Shown here piece by piece: positions 33,095 through 42,031 of a stretch of DNA of 64,000 nt. The notes under the pieces were generated by a model. The model ran no database searches. It worked only from the letters and a program-made list of their open reading frames with translations, and was not told the DNA's origin. The stretch is from the NCBI RefSeq assembly GCF_006149005.1, contig NZ_VBSL01000001.1:496001-560000 (forward strand), written 5' to 3'. The DNA is from Larkinella sp. C7. GTDB lineage: Bacteria; Bacteroidota; Bacteroidia; Cytophagales; Spirosomataceae. The position numbers and the translations under genes were made by a program. Numbering within the stretch: the first letter of the stretch is position 1; each line of letters opens with the position of its first letter.

Positions 33095-34010
33095 AATTGA
33101 AATGTTCCGATTTAACCACGTATTGCGGCAGTCCGCTTTGCATCATAAAAAGTCGGCCAACATACTCGCCGAGTAAACCCATACCGAAGAGCTGAATCCC
33201 GCCGATCAGGCAAATCGTCACCCAGAGCAGATGATCTGTTGCGGGCCAATGCTGTGTTAGCAACGAACCGACGGTTTCGGCCAAACCCGCGACCATACTC
33301 AGCAGGATCATAAAAATACCCAGCGTGGTCAGCAGGCGCAACGGCTGAACCGAATAGCCGAAAAAGATGGTCAGAAAGAGTGAAACCAGTCGCTGGAACG
33401 TGTAGTTTGAATCGCCCTCCTGGCGTTTATGGTGTTGCACAATCACGCGGCCAATGTTGCGGGTGGTCCGGAAAATCAGGCCGTCCAGATACGGATATGG
33501 GCCGTTGTACTGGATGATTTCCTGCACCACTTCCTGCCGGATCAGTTTGAAACTGGACAGGTATAAATCAGACGGTTTTCGCAACAGCCAGGTGGTCAGT
33601 CGGTTCACGAGCCAACTGCCCATGTTGCGGAACAGAACGTGATTCTTTTTCTCGTACTGCGAATACACCACATCGTAGTGGCCCTGCTGGGCTTCGCGGA
33701 GCAGCTTGATGATTTCCTGCGGGGGATTCTGGAAGTCGTCGTCGATAATCACGCAGTATTCGCCCCGGGCGTGGTTCAACCCGCACATGACGGCCTGAAA
33801 TTCGCCAAAGTTTTTGCGGAGGGAGATGAACTGAACCTGGGGAAACGTTTGGGACAGCGTTTCACAGATTTCTTCGGAAGCATCGCGACTGCCATCGTTC
33901 ACCAGTACGATCTCGAAGGGATAAGCCGCGAGTTCGTAGGTAAGGCACTCCACCAGCGGAAAGATGGTGCGTTCACTGTTATAGACCGGGATAATGACAG
34001 AGAGTAACAT
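33045..34010 (-). CDS. GT2 glycosyltransferase, polyprenyl-phosphate type (GtrB/DPM1-like)
   Basis: Family 2 glycosyltransferase of 321 residues. The N-terminal catalytic domain shows LLSVIIPVYNSERTI, FEIVLVNDGSRDASEEI and YCVIIDDDFQNPPQEI (DDD metal site). Two C-terminal membrane helices (LLTTLGIFMILLSMVAGL and TICLIGGIQLFGMGLLGEYVGRLF) are typical of enzymes making undecaprenyl-phosphate sugars. It may supply the donor for the GT-C protein of the same operon. Its ATG overlaps the aminotransferase stop by one base, showing tight coupling. Confidence 0.93.
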   Translation of the reverse strand: MLLSVIIPVYNSERTIFPLVECLTYELAAYPFEIVLVNDGSRDASEEICETLSQTFPQVQFISLRKNFGEFQAVMCGLNHARGEYCVIIDDDFQNPPQEIIKLLREAQQGHYDVVYSQYEKKNHVLFRNMGSWLVNRLTTWLLRKPSDLYLSSFKLIRQEVVQEIIQYNGPYPYLDGLIFRTTRNIGRVIVQHHKRQEGDSNYTFQRLVSLFLTIFFGYSVQPLRLLTTLGIFMILLSMVAGLAETVGSLLTQHWPATDHLLWVTICLIGGIQLFGMGLLGEYVGRLFMMQSGLPQYVVKSEHFNYDRKPGRVRKYVPSGA

Positions 34011-35101
34011 CAGTAAGGGGATTCATTGATGGTTTCGATAATATAATCCGCTTCGGCATCGGTCAGGACGGTATTGAGGGGCAAGCTCAACACCTCCCGG
34101 TGTAGTTGTTCGGTCAGGGGTAAATCCAGATAACGGTATTCCGTATAGGCGTCCTGCTGGTGGGGTGCCACGGGATAATGAATCACCGTGCCGATGTTTT
34201 TCTGGCGCAGATACGTCATGAAAGCCTCCCGCTGCGGGTGCCGCACCACAAACAGATGCCAGACATCCTGATCGATGGCGTCGGCGGGGGGCAGTTGGAG
34301 CGAAGGATGATGAATTTCAGCCAGATACCGGGCTGCCAGTGCTTGCCGACGCCGGTTATCCGCGTCGAGGTGCGCTAATTTGACCTCCAGAAATGCCGCC
34401 TGCAGTTCATCGAGCCGGCTGTTCATGCCCGGAATCCGGTGAATGTATTTCTGCTCGGAACCATAATTGCGGAGCAGCCGAACCTGATGAGCCAGTTCGT
34501 CGTTATTGGTGACCACCCCCCCGGCATCGCCCAGAGCGCCCAGGTTTTTGGTCGGATAAAAACTAAATGCTGCCGCATCGGAGAGATTCCCGGCTTTGCG
34601 GTTTTGGTAGGTAGCGCCGTGGGCCTGGGCCGCGTCTTCAATCAGTTTCAGGTTGTGTTTTCGGGCCAGTTCCTCAATGGGAGCCATGTCGCAGCAGCGT
34701 CCGTAGAGGTGAACGACGACGATGGCACGGGTTTTTTCCGTAATCAGGGGTTCAATTTGCGGTGCCGCCAGGGTATAGGTTCGCGGATCGGGCTCGGCCC
34801 AGACCGGTGTCAGCCCCAAAGCCGTAATGGGCAGAATGGTGGCAATGTAGGTATTCGCCGGCACAATGATTTCGCTCCCTTCCGGGAAATTCATAGCCCT
34901 GAAAATCAAATGAATAGCTTCCAGCCCGTTGCCAACGCCAATGCAATGTTTGACGCCACAGTAGGCCGCAAAACTGGTTTCAAAAGCCTCCACTTCGTGC
35001 CCCAACACATACCAGCCCGACGACAGCACCCGGCAGGCCGCAGCCTGCAGAGCCTCTGAGTAGGGTTGATTCACCTGCCTGAGGTCTAAATGCGGAATCA
35101 T
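34010..35101 (-). CDS. DegT/DnrJ/EryC1-family sugar aminotransferase (FdtB-like)
   Basis: PLP-dependent aminotransferase of 363 residues acting on nucleotide-linked keto-sugars: [37 protein letters not shown], and the PLP lysine in [17 protein letters not shown] (Lys185). The C-terminus has [25 protein letters not shown]. The gene directly follows the FdtA-like ketoisomerase with a 4-base ATGA overlap, which strongly suggests that it makes dTDP-3-amino-3,6-dideoxyhexose (the FdtB/QdtB role). No acetyl- or formyltransferase lies next to it in the window. Confidence 0.93.
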   Translation of the reverse strand: MIPHLDLRQVNQPYSEALQAAACRVLSSGWYVLGHEVEAFETSFAAYCGVKHCIGVGNGLEAIHLIFRAMNFPEGSEIIVPANTYIATILPITALGLTPVWAEPDPRTYTLAAPQIEPLITEKTRAIVVVHLYGRCCDMAPIEELARKHNLKLIEDAAQAHGATYQNRKAGNLSDAAAFSFYPTKNLGALGDAGGVVTNNDELAHQVRLLRNYGSEQKYIHRIPGMNSRLDELQAAFLEVKLAHLDADNRRRQALAARYLAEIHHPSLQLPPADAIDQDVWHLFVVRHPQREAFMTYLRQKNIGTVIHYPVAPHQQDAYTEYRYLDLPLTEQLHREVLSLPLNTVLTDAEADYIIETINESPY

Positions 35102-35466
35102 GGGCGGTCGAAGAAGTAATCGGATGGGTCATAGCACTCGTTCGAGAGCACCAGCAGAACCGTATCTTTCGTAAACTCGTCAATAATATGCCAGTCGCCG
35201 GGTTCGATCACCAGGCATTCATTCGGAACGGTGAGATGAAAATACTTTTCTTCTTCTCCATTGGTAACGAATATCCGGCATTTGCCAGCCAGCGCAATCA
35301 GGGCATTCGACTCTTTCCGATGACCATGCAATGCCCGTTCCTGGGTTGGCGAATCGACATTATAGATATAGAAAGCCCTTTTTATTTCACCGGGTAATAT
35401 TTTTTCAAAAACAGTAAGATCTCCCCGCGCTGAGGAATGCGTTGCGAGTTGTATAAGTTTGGACAT
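35098..35466 (-). CDS. FdtA/QdtA-like dTDP-4-keto-6-deoxyhexose 3,4-ketoisomerase (cupin)
   Basis: Small cupin of 122 residues: [46 protein letters not shown] (His motif of the family) and [15 protein letters not shown]. These are the signatures of the WxcM-like/FdtA sugar ketoisomerases that shift the keto group of dTDP-4-keto-6-deoxyglucose from C4 to C3 before amination. First gene of the operon ketoisomerase-aminotransferase-GT2-methyltransferase-GT-C. No dTDP-glucose synthesis genes (rmlAB) are in the window, so these are supplied elsewhere. Confidence 0.92.
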   Translation of the reverse strand: MSKLIQLATHSSARGDLTVFEKILPGEIKRAFYIYNVDSPTQERALHGHRKESNALIALAGKCRIFVTNGEEEKYFHLTVPNECLVIEPGDWHIIDEFTKDTVLLVLSNECYDPSDYFFDRP

Positions 35467-36034
35467 ATTGGACAGGGTTACTCGTGCTAAATTTAATTAT
35501 ATTTTTCAGAATTTTGTGGTGGAAAAATGTCCGGAATATGTGAAGATTACATCATAAGTATTTTCTGCAATAGGTCCAAATTCTTCATAAGGTATCATTT
35601 TTCGGTGCTTAAACCGAATACCGGTTCCAGGGGCTTGTCTTACTACTATCGCAAAACCAGGTAGAGACCCGCCCCTTATTCTCACGAAATCGGCAGACAA
35701 CCCCGGCAGTTGTCCGAAATTCCGCCGTTTGTCCCAGCCGTCCAATGGCTTCAGCCCCCGGTTTTGAAGACTACTACGAGGACCGAATCTACACAGCCCC
35801 AGCCCGGGCCAGCTTCCTGGCGCAAGGCTAAGCCTGTTCACAAAACACTGATAAACAACCGGTTTCTGTTGTCGAATCGCTTTGCATCCGTTTCGGTCTG
35901 GCCGCGTTCATCGCGTTGGTACCAACCGAAGGCATTGGTTTGGTCAACGCTCTATCCCTGGCGTTGTGGTGCATTTACGCCGTTCACCGGCAAATTTTGA
36001 CAGACCGGTTGGAGGATTGCCAGCTTCCCACCCG

Positions 36035-36060
36035 AAAAACCGTCTTGTCTGATAAGACGG
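36035..36060 (-). terminator. Orphan minus-strand intrinsic-terminator-like stem
   Basis: On the minus strand CCGTCTT, a 7-base loop and AAGACGG are followed by TTTTT (plus coordinates 36035-36060, stem 36040-36060). No minus-strand gene ends just upstream: the ferritin-like gene has its own stem at 36401-36426. It could close a short untranslated transcript from 36061-36400, or be chance. Confidence 0.3.
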
Positions 36061-36400
36061 CTATTTCCATACCGTTACAGGTAGAAAAAAAATCGCGGGT
36101 ATGTACCATTTTTCCGACCGTTGTTAACGGAAAAATAATGAATAAAACGAGTGGGCGGTCACGAAAAAAGAAGCTACCGGGAAAGATAATCAGGAATTCC
36201 GCCCCCCAATTTGCTCAGCAGACAGTTTCGTTTTGTACCCGTGATTAAACGACATTTCTAGTTTGACTACCCACTGTTTAGTAAGCATAAATCCGGAACG
36301 ACAAGCATCAAACTACTCACTTAAAGGTAGGTTTTATAGGAATGATCGCTTCCTGACCATCACACGATGATCCGTTAAAAAACCAATTCAACCAGCAAAA

Positions 36401-36426
36401 AAAAGACCGACATATGTCGGTCTTTT
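36401..36426 (-). terminator. Terminator of the ferritin-like gene pair
   Basis: AAAAGACCGACAT and its exact complement ATGTCGGTCTTTT form a perfect 26-base palindrome with a T-run on either strand. It lies 23 bases past the stop at 36450. Confidence 0.8.
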
Positions 36427-36449
36427 CAAAAAATCACAATCTTTACCAA

Positions 36450-37280
36450 TTACATCGGCGCGGCAAAGAACGGACCGGCAATCGCCAGTACTTGTTCTGC
36501 AGTCAACGCTTCGTCGAATGATTCGTACACACTCCGGGTAGACATATCGGGGCTATACAACTTCATTTTATTTTCCTGCATGTTGAAGAAATCGACCAGG
36601 TTGGCACCACCTTGTGTTCCCTGATCTTCATTCATATAAACTTTCGGATCCGGTTCTGTGCCGTTCTGGCCGCCTGATGGCCATACGCGCAGATCCCGCA
36701 TGTAACGAACGGCAGCCGCGTGACGGGCTTCGACCGAGTGAATCCGCAGGGCAACCGCCAGAACAGTCCGGGATGTTGCCGTATCTTCTTCCAGCAAACA
36801 GGCGGCCTGTCCTTTATAAGCCCGAACACCGGTGTCTTCCAGCGCCTGTGCATAGGTCAGGAAAGTTGGGTAGTCGGCCAGGGCTGCGTTCAGCGTAGCC
36901 ATGTTGTATTTTGGCTGCATGGCGTTCGGCTTGATCCCCAGAACACCTTCCAGCAAATCAACGTGCTGCGCTTCGTGCTTGGCAATCTGCACCACGTAAG
37001 GACGGGTTCCCGAAGGCAGTAAACCCGCTTTGAATTGAGCAGCGCGGTAGAAATCACGCTCCAGGTATTCCAGCGTCAAAGCGTACTTCACAATCGCGAT
37101 GGCATCACCGGCACAACCTTCAGCGGCAAATGCCTTGTTCACCATTGCGGCAAAAAACATCGGCGTTGCCGCAGCCGCCACCGAAGTGGTTTTTAACATT
37201 TTCCGGCGCGAATAATCCATTTTTTCGCCAATTTCCGGATCAGCTTTTTCAATTTGTGAGAATATTCCGAGAAGATTCAT
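36450..37280 (-). CDS. Tat-exported ferritin-like domain protein 1
   Basis: Protein of 276 residues of the bacterial ferritin-like family (Ferritin_2 type). After a 25-residue leader, a twin-arginine signal YSRRKMLKTTSVAAAATPMFF ends near AFAAEG, so the mature protein is periplasmic and presumably folded in the cytoplasm. A four-helix bundle follows with metal-ligand candidates in ALTLEYLERDFYRAA, IAKHEAQHVDLLEGVLG, ALEDTGVRAY and RIHSVEARHAAAVRYM. Such proteins are a diiron-type scaffold of unknown reaction, possibly in iron storage or peroxide handling. Downstream partner (15 bases) of a second, distinct ferritin-like gene. Confidence 0.85.
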   Translation of the reverse strand: MNLLGIFSQIEKADPEIGEKMDYSRRKMLKTTSVAAAATPMFFAAMVNKAFAAEGCAGDAIAIVKYALTLEYLERDFYRAAQFKAGLLPSGTRPYVVQIAKHEAQHVDLLEGVLGIKPNAMQPKYNMATLNAALADYPTFLTYAQALEDTGVRAYKGQAACLLEEDTATSRTVLAVALRIHSVEARHAAAVRYMRDLRVWPSGGQNGTEPDPKVYMNEDQGTQGGANLVDFFNMQENKMKLYSPDMSTRSVYESFDEALTAEQVLAIAGPFFAAPM

Positions 37281-37295
37281 GATCGTTCTTAAGGT

Positions 37296-38060
37296 TTATG
37301 ATTTGGATGATTCCAGAGCAAGCAGTGAAGCGGGGTTGATGGCGGTTTTGATGTATCGACCCGCTCTGCCCAATACTTCCGAAACCGTTAGGGCTTTCTC
37401 CAACCCGTTGTTGTCCACAACGTAGTCACCGGCAAACAACCCGCCACCCGGTTGCAGGATGGAACTGATCAGGGAAGCGTGACGCGCTTCGACCGATACA
37501 ATTTTTCCGGCAAGGGTCAGGTAAATAGAGTTTGCTTTCGAGATCAGCGGACCCGCACCGTTGTAGGCGGCCACCCCGGTATCTTCCAGCACCCGCGCCG
37601 TGTTCAACACTTCCCGGCGGTTGGTGAAATCAATGCTGCTTACGTCGAACTCCAGATCACCAATGCGCTTGTCGGCCGGAATCGCCAGCTTGAAAAACTC
37701 ACGGTGAATCAGCTCATGATCGTGGATATCCTTGAAAATCATTTCTTCCTTGCTCCCGGCAGCGAACGTTTTCTTTTCGATAACGGCCATGTAAAATGCC
37801 GTTTCGAGTTGCTCAAGGGCATAGGCGTAGTTCAGAATGGCAAAATCACCTTCTCCGAAACTCACACCATCGGCCGAAAGCCGGGCTCCTGAATACTTGG
37901 GAGCAACATCGTTCATTGAATTTTGACAAGCCGTTAGAAAGGCAGCCGCCGAAACAGTCGTTAAGCCTAATGCGCGTAGAAACATCCGACGTTCAACTGA
38001 TGGAATGGCGGGTACGCTCGGGCCTTTCTTGGGGGTAGAGGTACTTGTTAATTCTTCCAT
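37296..38060 (-). CDS. Ferritin-like domain lipoprotein 2 (Tat-type signal)
   Basis: Protein of 254 residues. The twin-arginine motif ERRMFLRALGLTTVSAAAF is followed by a lipobox FLTACQNS, so it is likely a Tat-exported lipoprotein. The ferritin-like bundle shows LNYAYALEQLETAFYMAV, DIHDHELIHREFFKLAI, ARVLEDTGVAAYNGAG and KIVSVEARHASLISSIL, matching the neighbour's metal-binding pattern. The ATG at 38060 is preferred; an earlier in-frame ATG at 38114 would add 18 hydrophobic residues not expected before a Tat signal. First gene of the pair. Confidence 0.85.
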   Translation of the reverse strand: MEELTSTSTPKKGPSVPAIPSVERRMFLRALGLTTVSAAAFLTACQNSMNDVAPKYSGARLSADGVSFGEGDFAILNYAYALEQLETAFYMAVIEKKTFAAGSKEEMIFKDIHDHELIHREFFKLAIPADKRIGDLEFDVSSIDFTNRREVLNTARVLEDTGVAAYNGAGPLISKANSIYLTLAGKIVSVEARHASLISSILQPGGGLFAGDYVVDNNGLEKALTVSEVLGRAGRYIKTAINPASLLALESSKS

Positions 38061-38333
38061 AAGAAAAGTGAATTTGTTAATAGGGTGTATAAAAAGGATC
38101 TTCTTAAAAGACACCCATACGAACGAGCCAACTCGATTTTTGGATTTCAGAACGATTAAAAAAGATTTTATTAGGCCCCTATTCGAGGGAACGGGACAAA
38201 AAAGGACGGTTTTCGGAGGAAATAAGCGGTTTTGGGCAGTAAATTATTTTTTGCCTGAAATCCGGATGCGGGCGCAGAAGCCGACCACGGGAGCAAAAAA
38301 AAGAGCCGGTTCAGGGAGATTTCGTAACTGAAA

Positions 38334-38669
38334 TCAGAGGGGCAAATGGTTCACTTCTTCGGCCAGAAACTGTTGAAACCGTTCCTGAAGTCCACGGTAA
38401 TAGGTGAGGTATTTGAGACCTTCTTCGGTCACGCTGGCTCCCCCACCCCGCTCACCGCCGGTTTGGGTGCTCACCAGGGGCACGTCAGCCTGGCTGTTCA
38501 TCGACTGAACCAGTTCCCAGGCCCGTTTGTAAGACATTTTCATCTCCTTGGCCGCCTGGTTGATCGATCCCGTCTGCTGAATGTGTTCCAGCAGTTCCAT
38601 CCGGCCAATGCCGAAAAACCGTTCCTGGGCTTCCAGCCAGACTCTTCCGTTGATGTGCAAATTGGTCAT
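38334..38669 (-). CDS. ModE-like winged-helix regulator (N-terminal domain only)
   Basis: Protein of 111 residues matching the DNA-binding domain of ModE: GRVWLEAQERFFGIGRMELLEHIQQTGSINQAAKEMKMSYKRAWELVQSMN, then LVSTQTGGERGGGASVTEEGLKYLTYY. The molybdate-binding TOBE domains of full ModE are absent, as in many stand-alone members. No molybdate transporter lies nearby. It begins 18 bases after the big sensor kinase gene on the same strand, so the two may be cotranscribed. Confidence 0.88.
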   Translation of the reverse strand: MTNLHINGRVWLEAQERFFGIGRMELLEHIQQTGSINQAAKEMKMSYKRAWELVQSMNSQADVPLVSTQTGGERGGGASVTEEGLKYLTYYRGLQERFQQFLAEEVNHLPL

Positions 38670-38687
38670 ACCACCCTTAAGACGGAA

Positions 38688-41600
38688 TTAAAACAAAGCC
38701 GTCACTTTTTTGATCGACCGCTCCAGCCGGTTCAGCGAAAACCGGCTCGTCGGCCGGTAGGTTAATGTTACAATGGCCCGCGTGCCATCGCCGGGCATCG
38801 ATTGCCAGTCGATTTCGCCGTTGATCAACGCCACCCGCGACTCGATGTTGCCGATGCCCAACCCCCGCCGGGCTTCTTTGTAGTCGAACCCCTGGCCGTC
38901 GTCGTTGTAATACAGTTTCAAAAGCGGTTCTTCATACACCAGCCGAATGCTCACCTGCCGCGCGTTGGCGTGTTTCAGTGTGTTGTTCAGCAATTCCTGC
39001 GTAATCCGGTACAGCATCAGTTCGGTTTCGGGATTCAGCCGCGACGGAAGTTCGTCGGCCCAGAAATGCGTTTCAATCGTCGATTTGTCGATGCGGGAAA
39101 GCAGTTCCTCCACGGCAGCTGCGTAGCCATACTGCTCGAGCGTTCGGGGACTCAGTTCCCGCAGCAGGTTGCGGATGTTGCCAATGATGTCGCTGATGAG
39201 TTGCCGCGCCAGCTCGCTCAGAGAGGTCGACCGCAGGGGATGACTGGGCGGATCGACCAGCCGCCCGACGTACAGTTTCAGCGTTGCCAGTTGGGTTCCG
39301 ATCTCGTCGTGCAGATCGCGGGCCAGGTTTTTCTTGATCTGCTCCTGCAGTTCCACGGCCAGCCGGGTGTTCCGCTGGTGCTGCCGGTGAATCCGGTTTT
39401 CGCGCCGGCGAAGCCAGTAAAAACCAATCGCGCCGACCAGCAATCCCAGCAACACCAGAAACCACGCCCGCTGCCAGAACGGCGGCTGAATCACCACCGT
39501 CAACCGCTTGATTTTCGGACTCCACTGCCCATCCTTGTTGGCCGCTTTCACCCGGAAAGTGTAGGTTCCCGGCGGCAGATTGGCATACCGGACGTAGGTG
39601 TCCAGCCCCGACTGCACCCACTGGTCATCGTAGCCAACAAGCTGATACTGGTACTGGTTTCGACCGTTGCTGTAATAGTCCAGGGCCGTAAATTCAAGTG
39701 CTACAGTATTCTGATTATAAGGCAGTTCGACCCGGGCCACCTCCCCAATATAACCCTCTGACTGATAAGGCTTTTCGTTGACACTCATTGTGTGAATGTG
39801 AACCGCCGGCATATAGGAACTGGTTCGGAACTGTTCCGGATAAAACCGGTTAAATCCATTCACCCCCCCAAAAAACAGCTCGCCGTCCTGGGTTCGGAAA
39901 TACGCATTTCCGTTGAACTCGTAGCCCTGCAAACCGTCGGACATGTCGAAGTTTTTGAACTTCTTTGTTGTGGGATTGAAAAAGGCCAGGCCCCGGTTTG
40001 TACTCATCCACAGCCGGTTCTGGTGATCCGGCAGAATGCCGTAAATGAACGGATTGGCCAGTCCGTGCTGCTGGTCATAGAGGCTGATGCGGCCGGTTCT
40101 GGTGTTCAAAGCCGCCAGCCCTTTGTCCGTCGCCATCCAGACGATGGGATGAACAGGATCTTCGTAAAAATAAAGCACCGTGTAGCCGTCCAGACCTTTC
40201 ACAATTCGCTGTGGTTCAAGACGCTTACCGGTGGGTGGCCGCTCATAGCAGTAGAATCCGGCCGAGTAGGTTCCCACCCAGTAGCGACCGGCGCGGTCGC
40301 GGGCCAGGCTGAAAATATTCTGATGAACCATCGTCGGCAGCAGGGTAAACTTCTTCTGGCGAACATCGAGCAGAAAAAGGCCATCTTCGGTGGCGGCCAG
40401 CATGGTATTGTCATCGATGGCCAACAGTCGGCGGACAAAATTTTCGACCACCTTGCTGTTGGGAGAACCCGGCAGCGGAATTTTCCGGAAGGTGGATTTT
40501 TCTTTATCGAAGGTAAAAACGCCCCCGTTCGTGCCGACCCAGATTCGGCCCTGCGGGTCTTTGTAGAGGCATTTGATGAGGGTTCGGGAGGGCAAATCGC
40601 TGTATTTGGCCTGCGTCAGATACCGCCGGATGATGCGGTTTTGGGGGCGGTCCAACACGTCGAGACTTCGTTCGGTGGCAATCCACAATTCCGTTGGGGA
40701 GGTCTCCAGAAAACCGCGCACCACAAAATGGCTGAGTGTCGATGGGTCTTTGGCCACGTGCGGTTCGTTTTTGGAAACGGCCATGCCGCCAAAAAAAGTA
40801 CTGCCCGGCACGATACGGGCCAGGCCATCCGGGTCGGTATTCGCCCAGATAATGCCCTGTCGGTCGATGTAGATTTTGCAGATTTCGTAATCGGACAATT
40901 GCCGGGAGCTGTTGGTAAAACCGCTGACGGGGCTAAACCGGTTGGTCTTTTTGTCAAACAGCCAGATTCCACTGCGCTGGGTGCCAAGCCACAACCGACC
41001 GTCGTGGTCTTCCGCAATCGTGTAAACCGAAGTCAGTGAACGTCCGCCATCCGGCATAAACGTTTGATAACGCCCCGTTTGTGGCTCAAACCGGATCATA
41101 CCGGCTGCGGTTCCGAGCCAGACCACCCCCGCCGTATCGCAATGAAACGAGAAAACACCCACCGCCGGGCCCGCTTCGTTGGTGGGGTGGTTGCTGAAAT
41201 AATAGTGAGCCCGCCGTTCGTAGAGATTATACCGAATCAAACCGGTTGGCGCGTGGAGCCACACATCGCCCAGCGGGGTCCGAACGGTCGAATTCAACTG
41301 GTCGTATTCATGCGTGGGCCGGACACCCGGGTCCAGCACCAGCTTCTGGCGGGTTTTGATCGTCAACGAAACCAGCCCTTCGGTTTCACTGTAATACAGC
41401 ACCTCCTGGCCGTTGGCGTAAAACGGGATGGTTTTGCTTTTTAACGGTTTTTTGGCTTTCGAATAGGAATAAATGCAGGTGAAATGGTCGGTCGCCCGGT
41501 CGTAGTAGTTGAGTCCGTATTCCGTACCAATCCAGAGGTTGCCGTTGCGATCTTCCACGATCCCGGAGATATTGATGCCGACAATGGCGGTAGAATCGGT

Positions 41601-41849
41601 CAGATTGGGGCGATAATGCCGGAAATGCGCTCCGTCATACCGGTTCAGGCCGTCCTGCGTACCCAACCACAGAAACCCCCGGCTGTCGGTCAGCATATGA
41701 TACACCGAACCTTGCGTCAGACCATCGTCAACGCCAATGTGATCAATCCGGAGGGACTGACTGAGCGGGTCTTTCGGGGCTCCCGAAACCACCGGCGATC
41801 CGAGGACGATCAGCCAGCAGAGCAGGAACAAGATACGGGTTAGTTTCAT
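38688..41849 (-). CDS. Two-propeller sensor histidine kinase (Reg_prop/Y_Y_Y, HisKA_3)
   Basis: Membrane kinase of 1053 residues. Signal peptide (about 1-24), then periplasmic beta-propeller repeats at about 30-690 (SRGFLWLGTQDGLNRYDG; NGNLWIGTEYGLNYYD; QGRIWVGTNGGVFTFD). A Y_Y_Y domain lies at about 700-765 (YQYQLVGYDDQWVQSGLDTYVRYANLPPGTYTFRVKA). One membrane helix (AWFLVLLGLLVGAIGFYWL) leads to a HisKA_3 domain (ARDLHDEIGTQLATLKLYVGR, His in HDE) and HATPase (GLGIGNIESRVALI). Unlike the classical hybrid SusR-type sensors it has no receiver or AraC domain, so it needs a separate LuxR/NarL-type regulator, not present here. Probably senses an extracellular glycan-derived ligand. Confidence 0.93.
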   Translation of the reverse strand: MKLTRILFLLCWLIVLGSPVVSGAPKDPLSQSLRIDHIGVDDGLTQGSVYHMLTDSRGFLWLGTQDGLNRYDGAHFRHYRPNLTDSTAIVGINISGIVEDRNGNLWIGTEYGLNYYDRATDHFTCIYSYSKAKKPLKSKTIPFYANGQEVLYYSETEGLVSLTIKTRQKLVLDPGVRPTHEYDQLNSTVRTPLGDVWLHAPTGLIRYNLYERRAHYYFSNHPTNEAGPAVGVFSFHCDTAGVVWLGTAAGMIRFEPQTGRYQTFMPDGGRSLTSVYTIAEDHDGRLWLGTQRSGIWLFDKKTNRFSPVSGFTNSSRQLSDYEICKIYIDRQGIIWANTDPDGLARIVPGSTFFGGMAVSKNEPHVAKDPSTLSHFVVRGFLETSPTELWIATERSLDVLDRPQNRIIRRYLTQAKYSDLPSRTLIKCLYKDPQGRIWVGTNGGVFTFDKEKSTFRKIPLPGSPNSKVVENFVRRLLAIDDNTMLAATEDGLFLLDVRQKKFTLLPTMVHQNIFSLARDRAGRYWVGTYSAGFYCYERPPTGKRLEPQRIVKGLDGYTVLYFYEDPVHPIVWMATDKGLAALNTRTGRISLYDQQHGLANPFIYGILPDHQNRLWMSTNRGLAFFNPTTKKFKNFDMSDGLQGYEFNGNAYFRTQDGELFFGGVNGFNRFYPEQFRTSSYMPAVHIHTMSVNEKPYQSEGYIGEVARVELPYNQNTVALEFTALDYYSNGRNQYQYQLVGYDDQWVQSGLDTYVRYANLPPGTYTFRVKAANKDGQWSPKIKRLTVVIQPPFWQRAWFLVLLGLLVGAIGFYWLRRRENRIHRQHQRNTRLAVELQEQIKKNLARDLHDEIGTQLATLKLYVGRLVDPPSHPLRSTSLSELARQLISDIIGNIRNLLRELSPRTLEQYGYAAAVEELLSRIDKSTIETHFWADELPSRLNPETELMLYRITQELLNNTLKHANARQVSIRLVYEEPLLKLYYNDDGQGFDYKEARRGLGIGNIESRVALINGEIDWQSMPGDGTRAIVTLTYRPTSRFSLNRLERSIKKVTALF

Positions 41850-41914
41850 TTGTCACCGAAACGGAAACATCAGGGTAAATTAACAGATTGATCGGTAACC
41901 TGCAAATGTTGTTA

Positions 41915-42010
41915 AGACAAGAGAGGAAAGACAAGAGAGAAAAGACCAAAAACCGCTACTGGCTGTCTTTATTCTCCGGTCTTTCCTCTCTTGTCTTTCT
42001 TCTCTTATCT
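41915..42010. repeat. Imperfect inverted repeat (33-bp arms) after the SGNH esterase gene
   Basis: Left arm 41915-41947 (AGACAAGAGAGGAAAGACAA and on) and right arm 41978-42010 pair with about 3 mismatches around a 30-base loop. Arms are purine-rich on one strand and contain internal direct repeats of GAAAGACAAGAGAG type. It lies 21 bases past the esterase stop on the minus strand and probably ends its transcript. Confidence 0.65.
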
Positions 42011-42031
42011 ATACGCCTTTCTCGTTCTGCC

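Larger units (their letters stand above)
35467..36449. other. 983-base region without a convincing gene
   Basis: The left part (about 35500-35840) is GC-rich and the right part AT-rich. Short frames exist on both strands (minus 35506-35841; plus 35710-36000; plus 35916-36248), but none shows a recognisable domain, signal peptide or clean start. One plus frame reads PVSVVESLCIRFGLAAFIALVPTEG and then GLVNALSLALWCIYAVHRQIL, which is hydrophobic and could be a remnant of a membrane or mobile-element gene. A stop codon at 35829 (AQG followed by stop) separates it from an upstream short frame beginning near 35746. A minus-strand stem with T-run lies at 36035-36060. Contents otherwise unknown. Confidence 0.5.

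Noticed and set aside
35506-35841. 111-codon minus-strand frame in the 35467-36449 region
   Set aside because: No recognisable domain, no good start context and competing frames on the other strand; kept only as part of the unexplained region.
41914-42010. CRISPR-like short repeats (AAGACAAGAG words)
   Set aside because: Only a few irregular copies forming one hairpin; no regular spacers and no cas genes.
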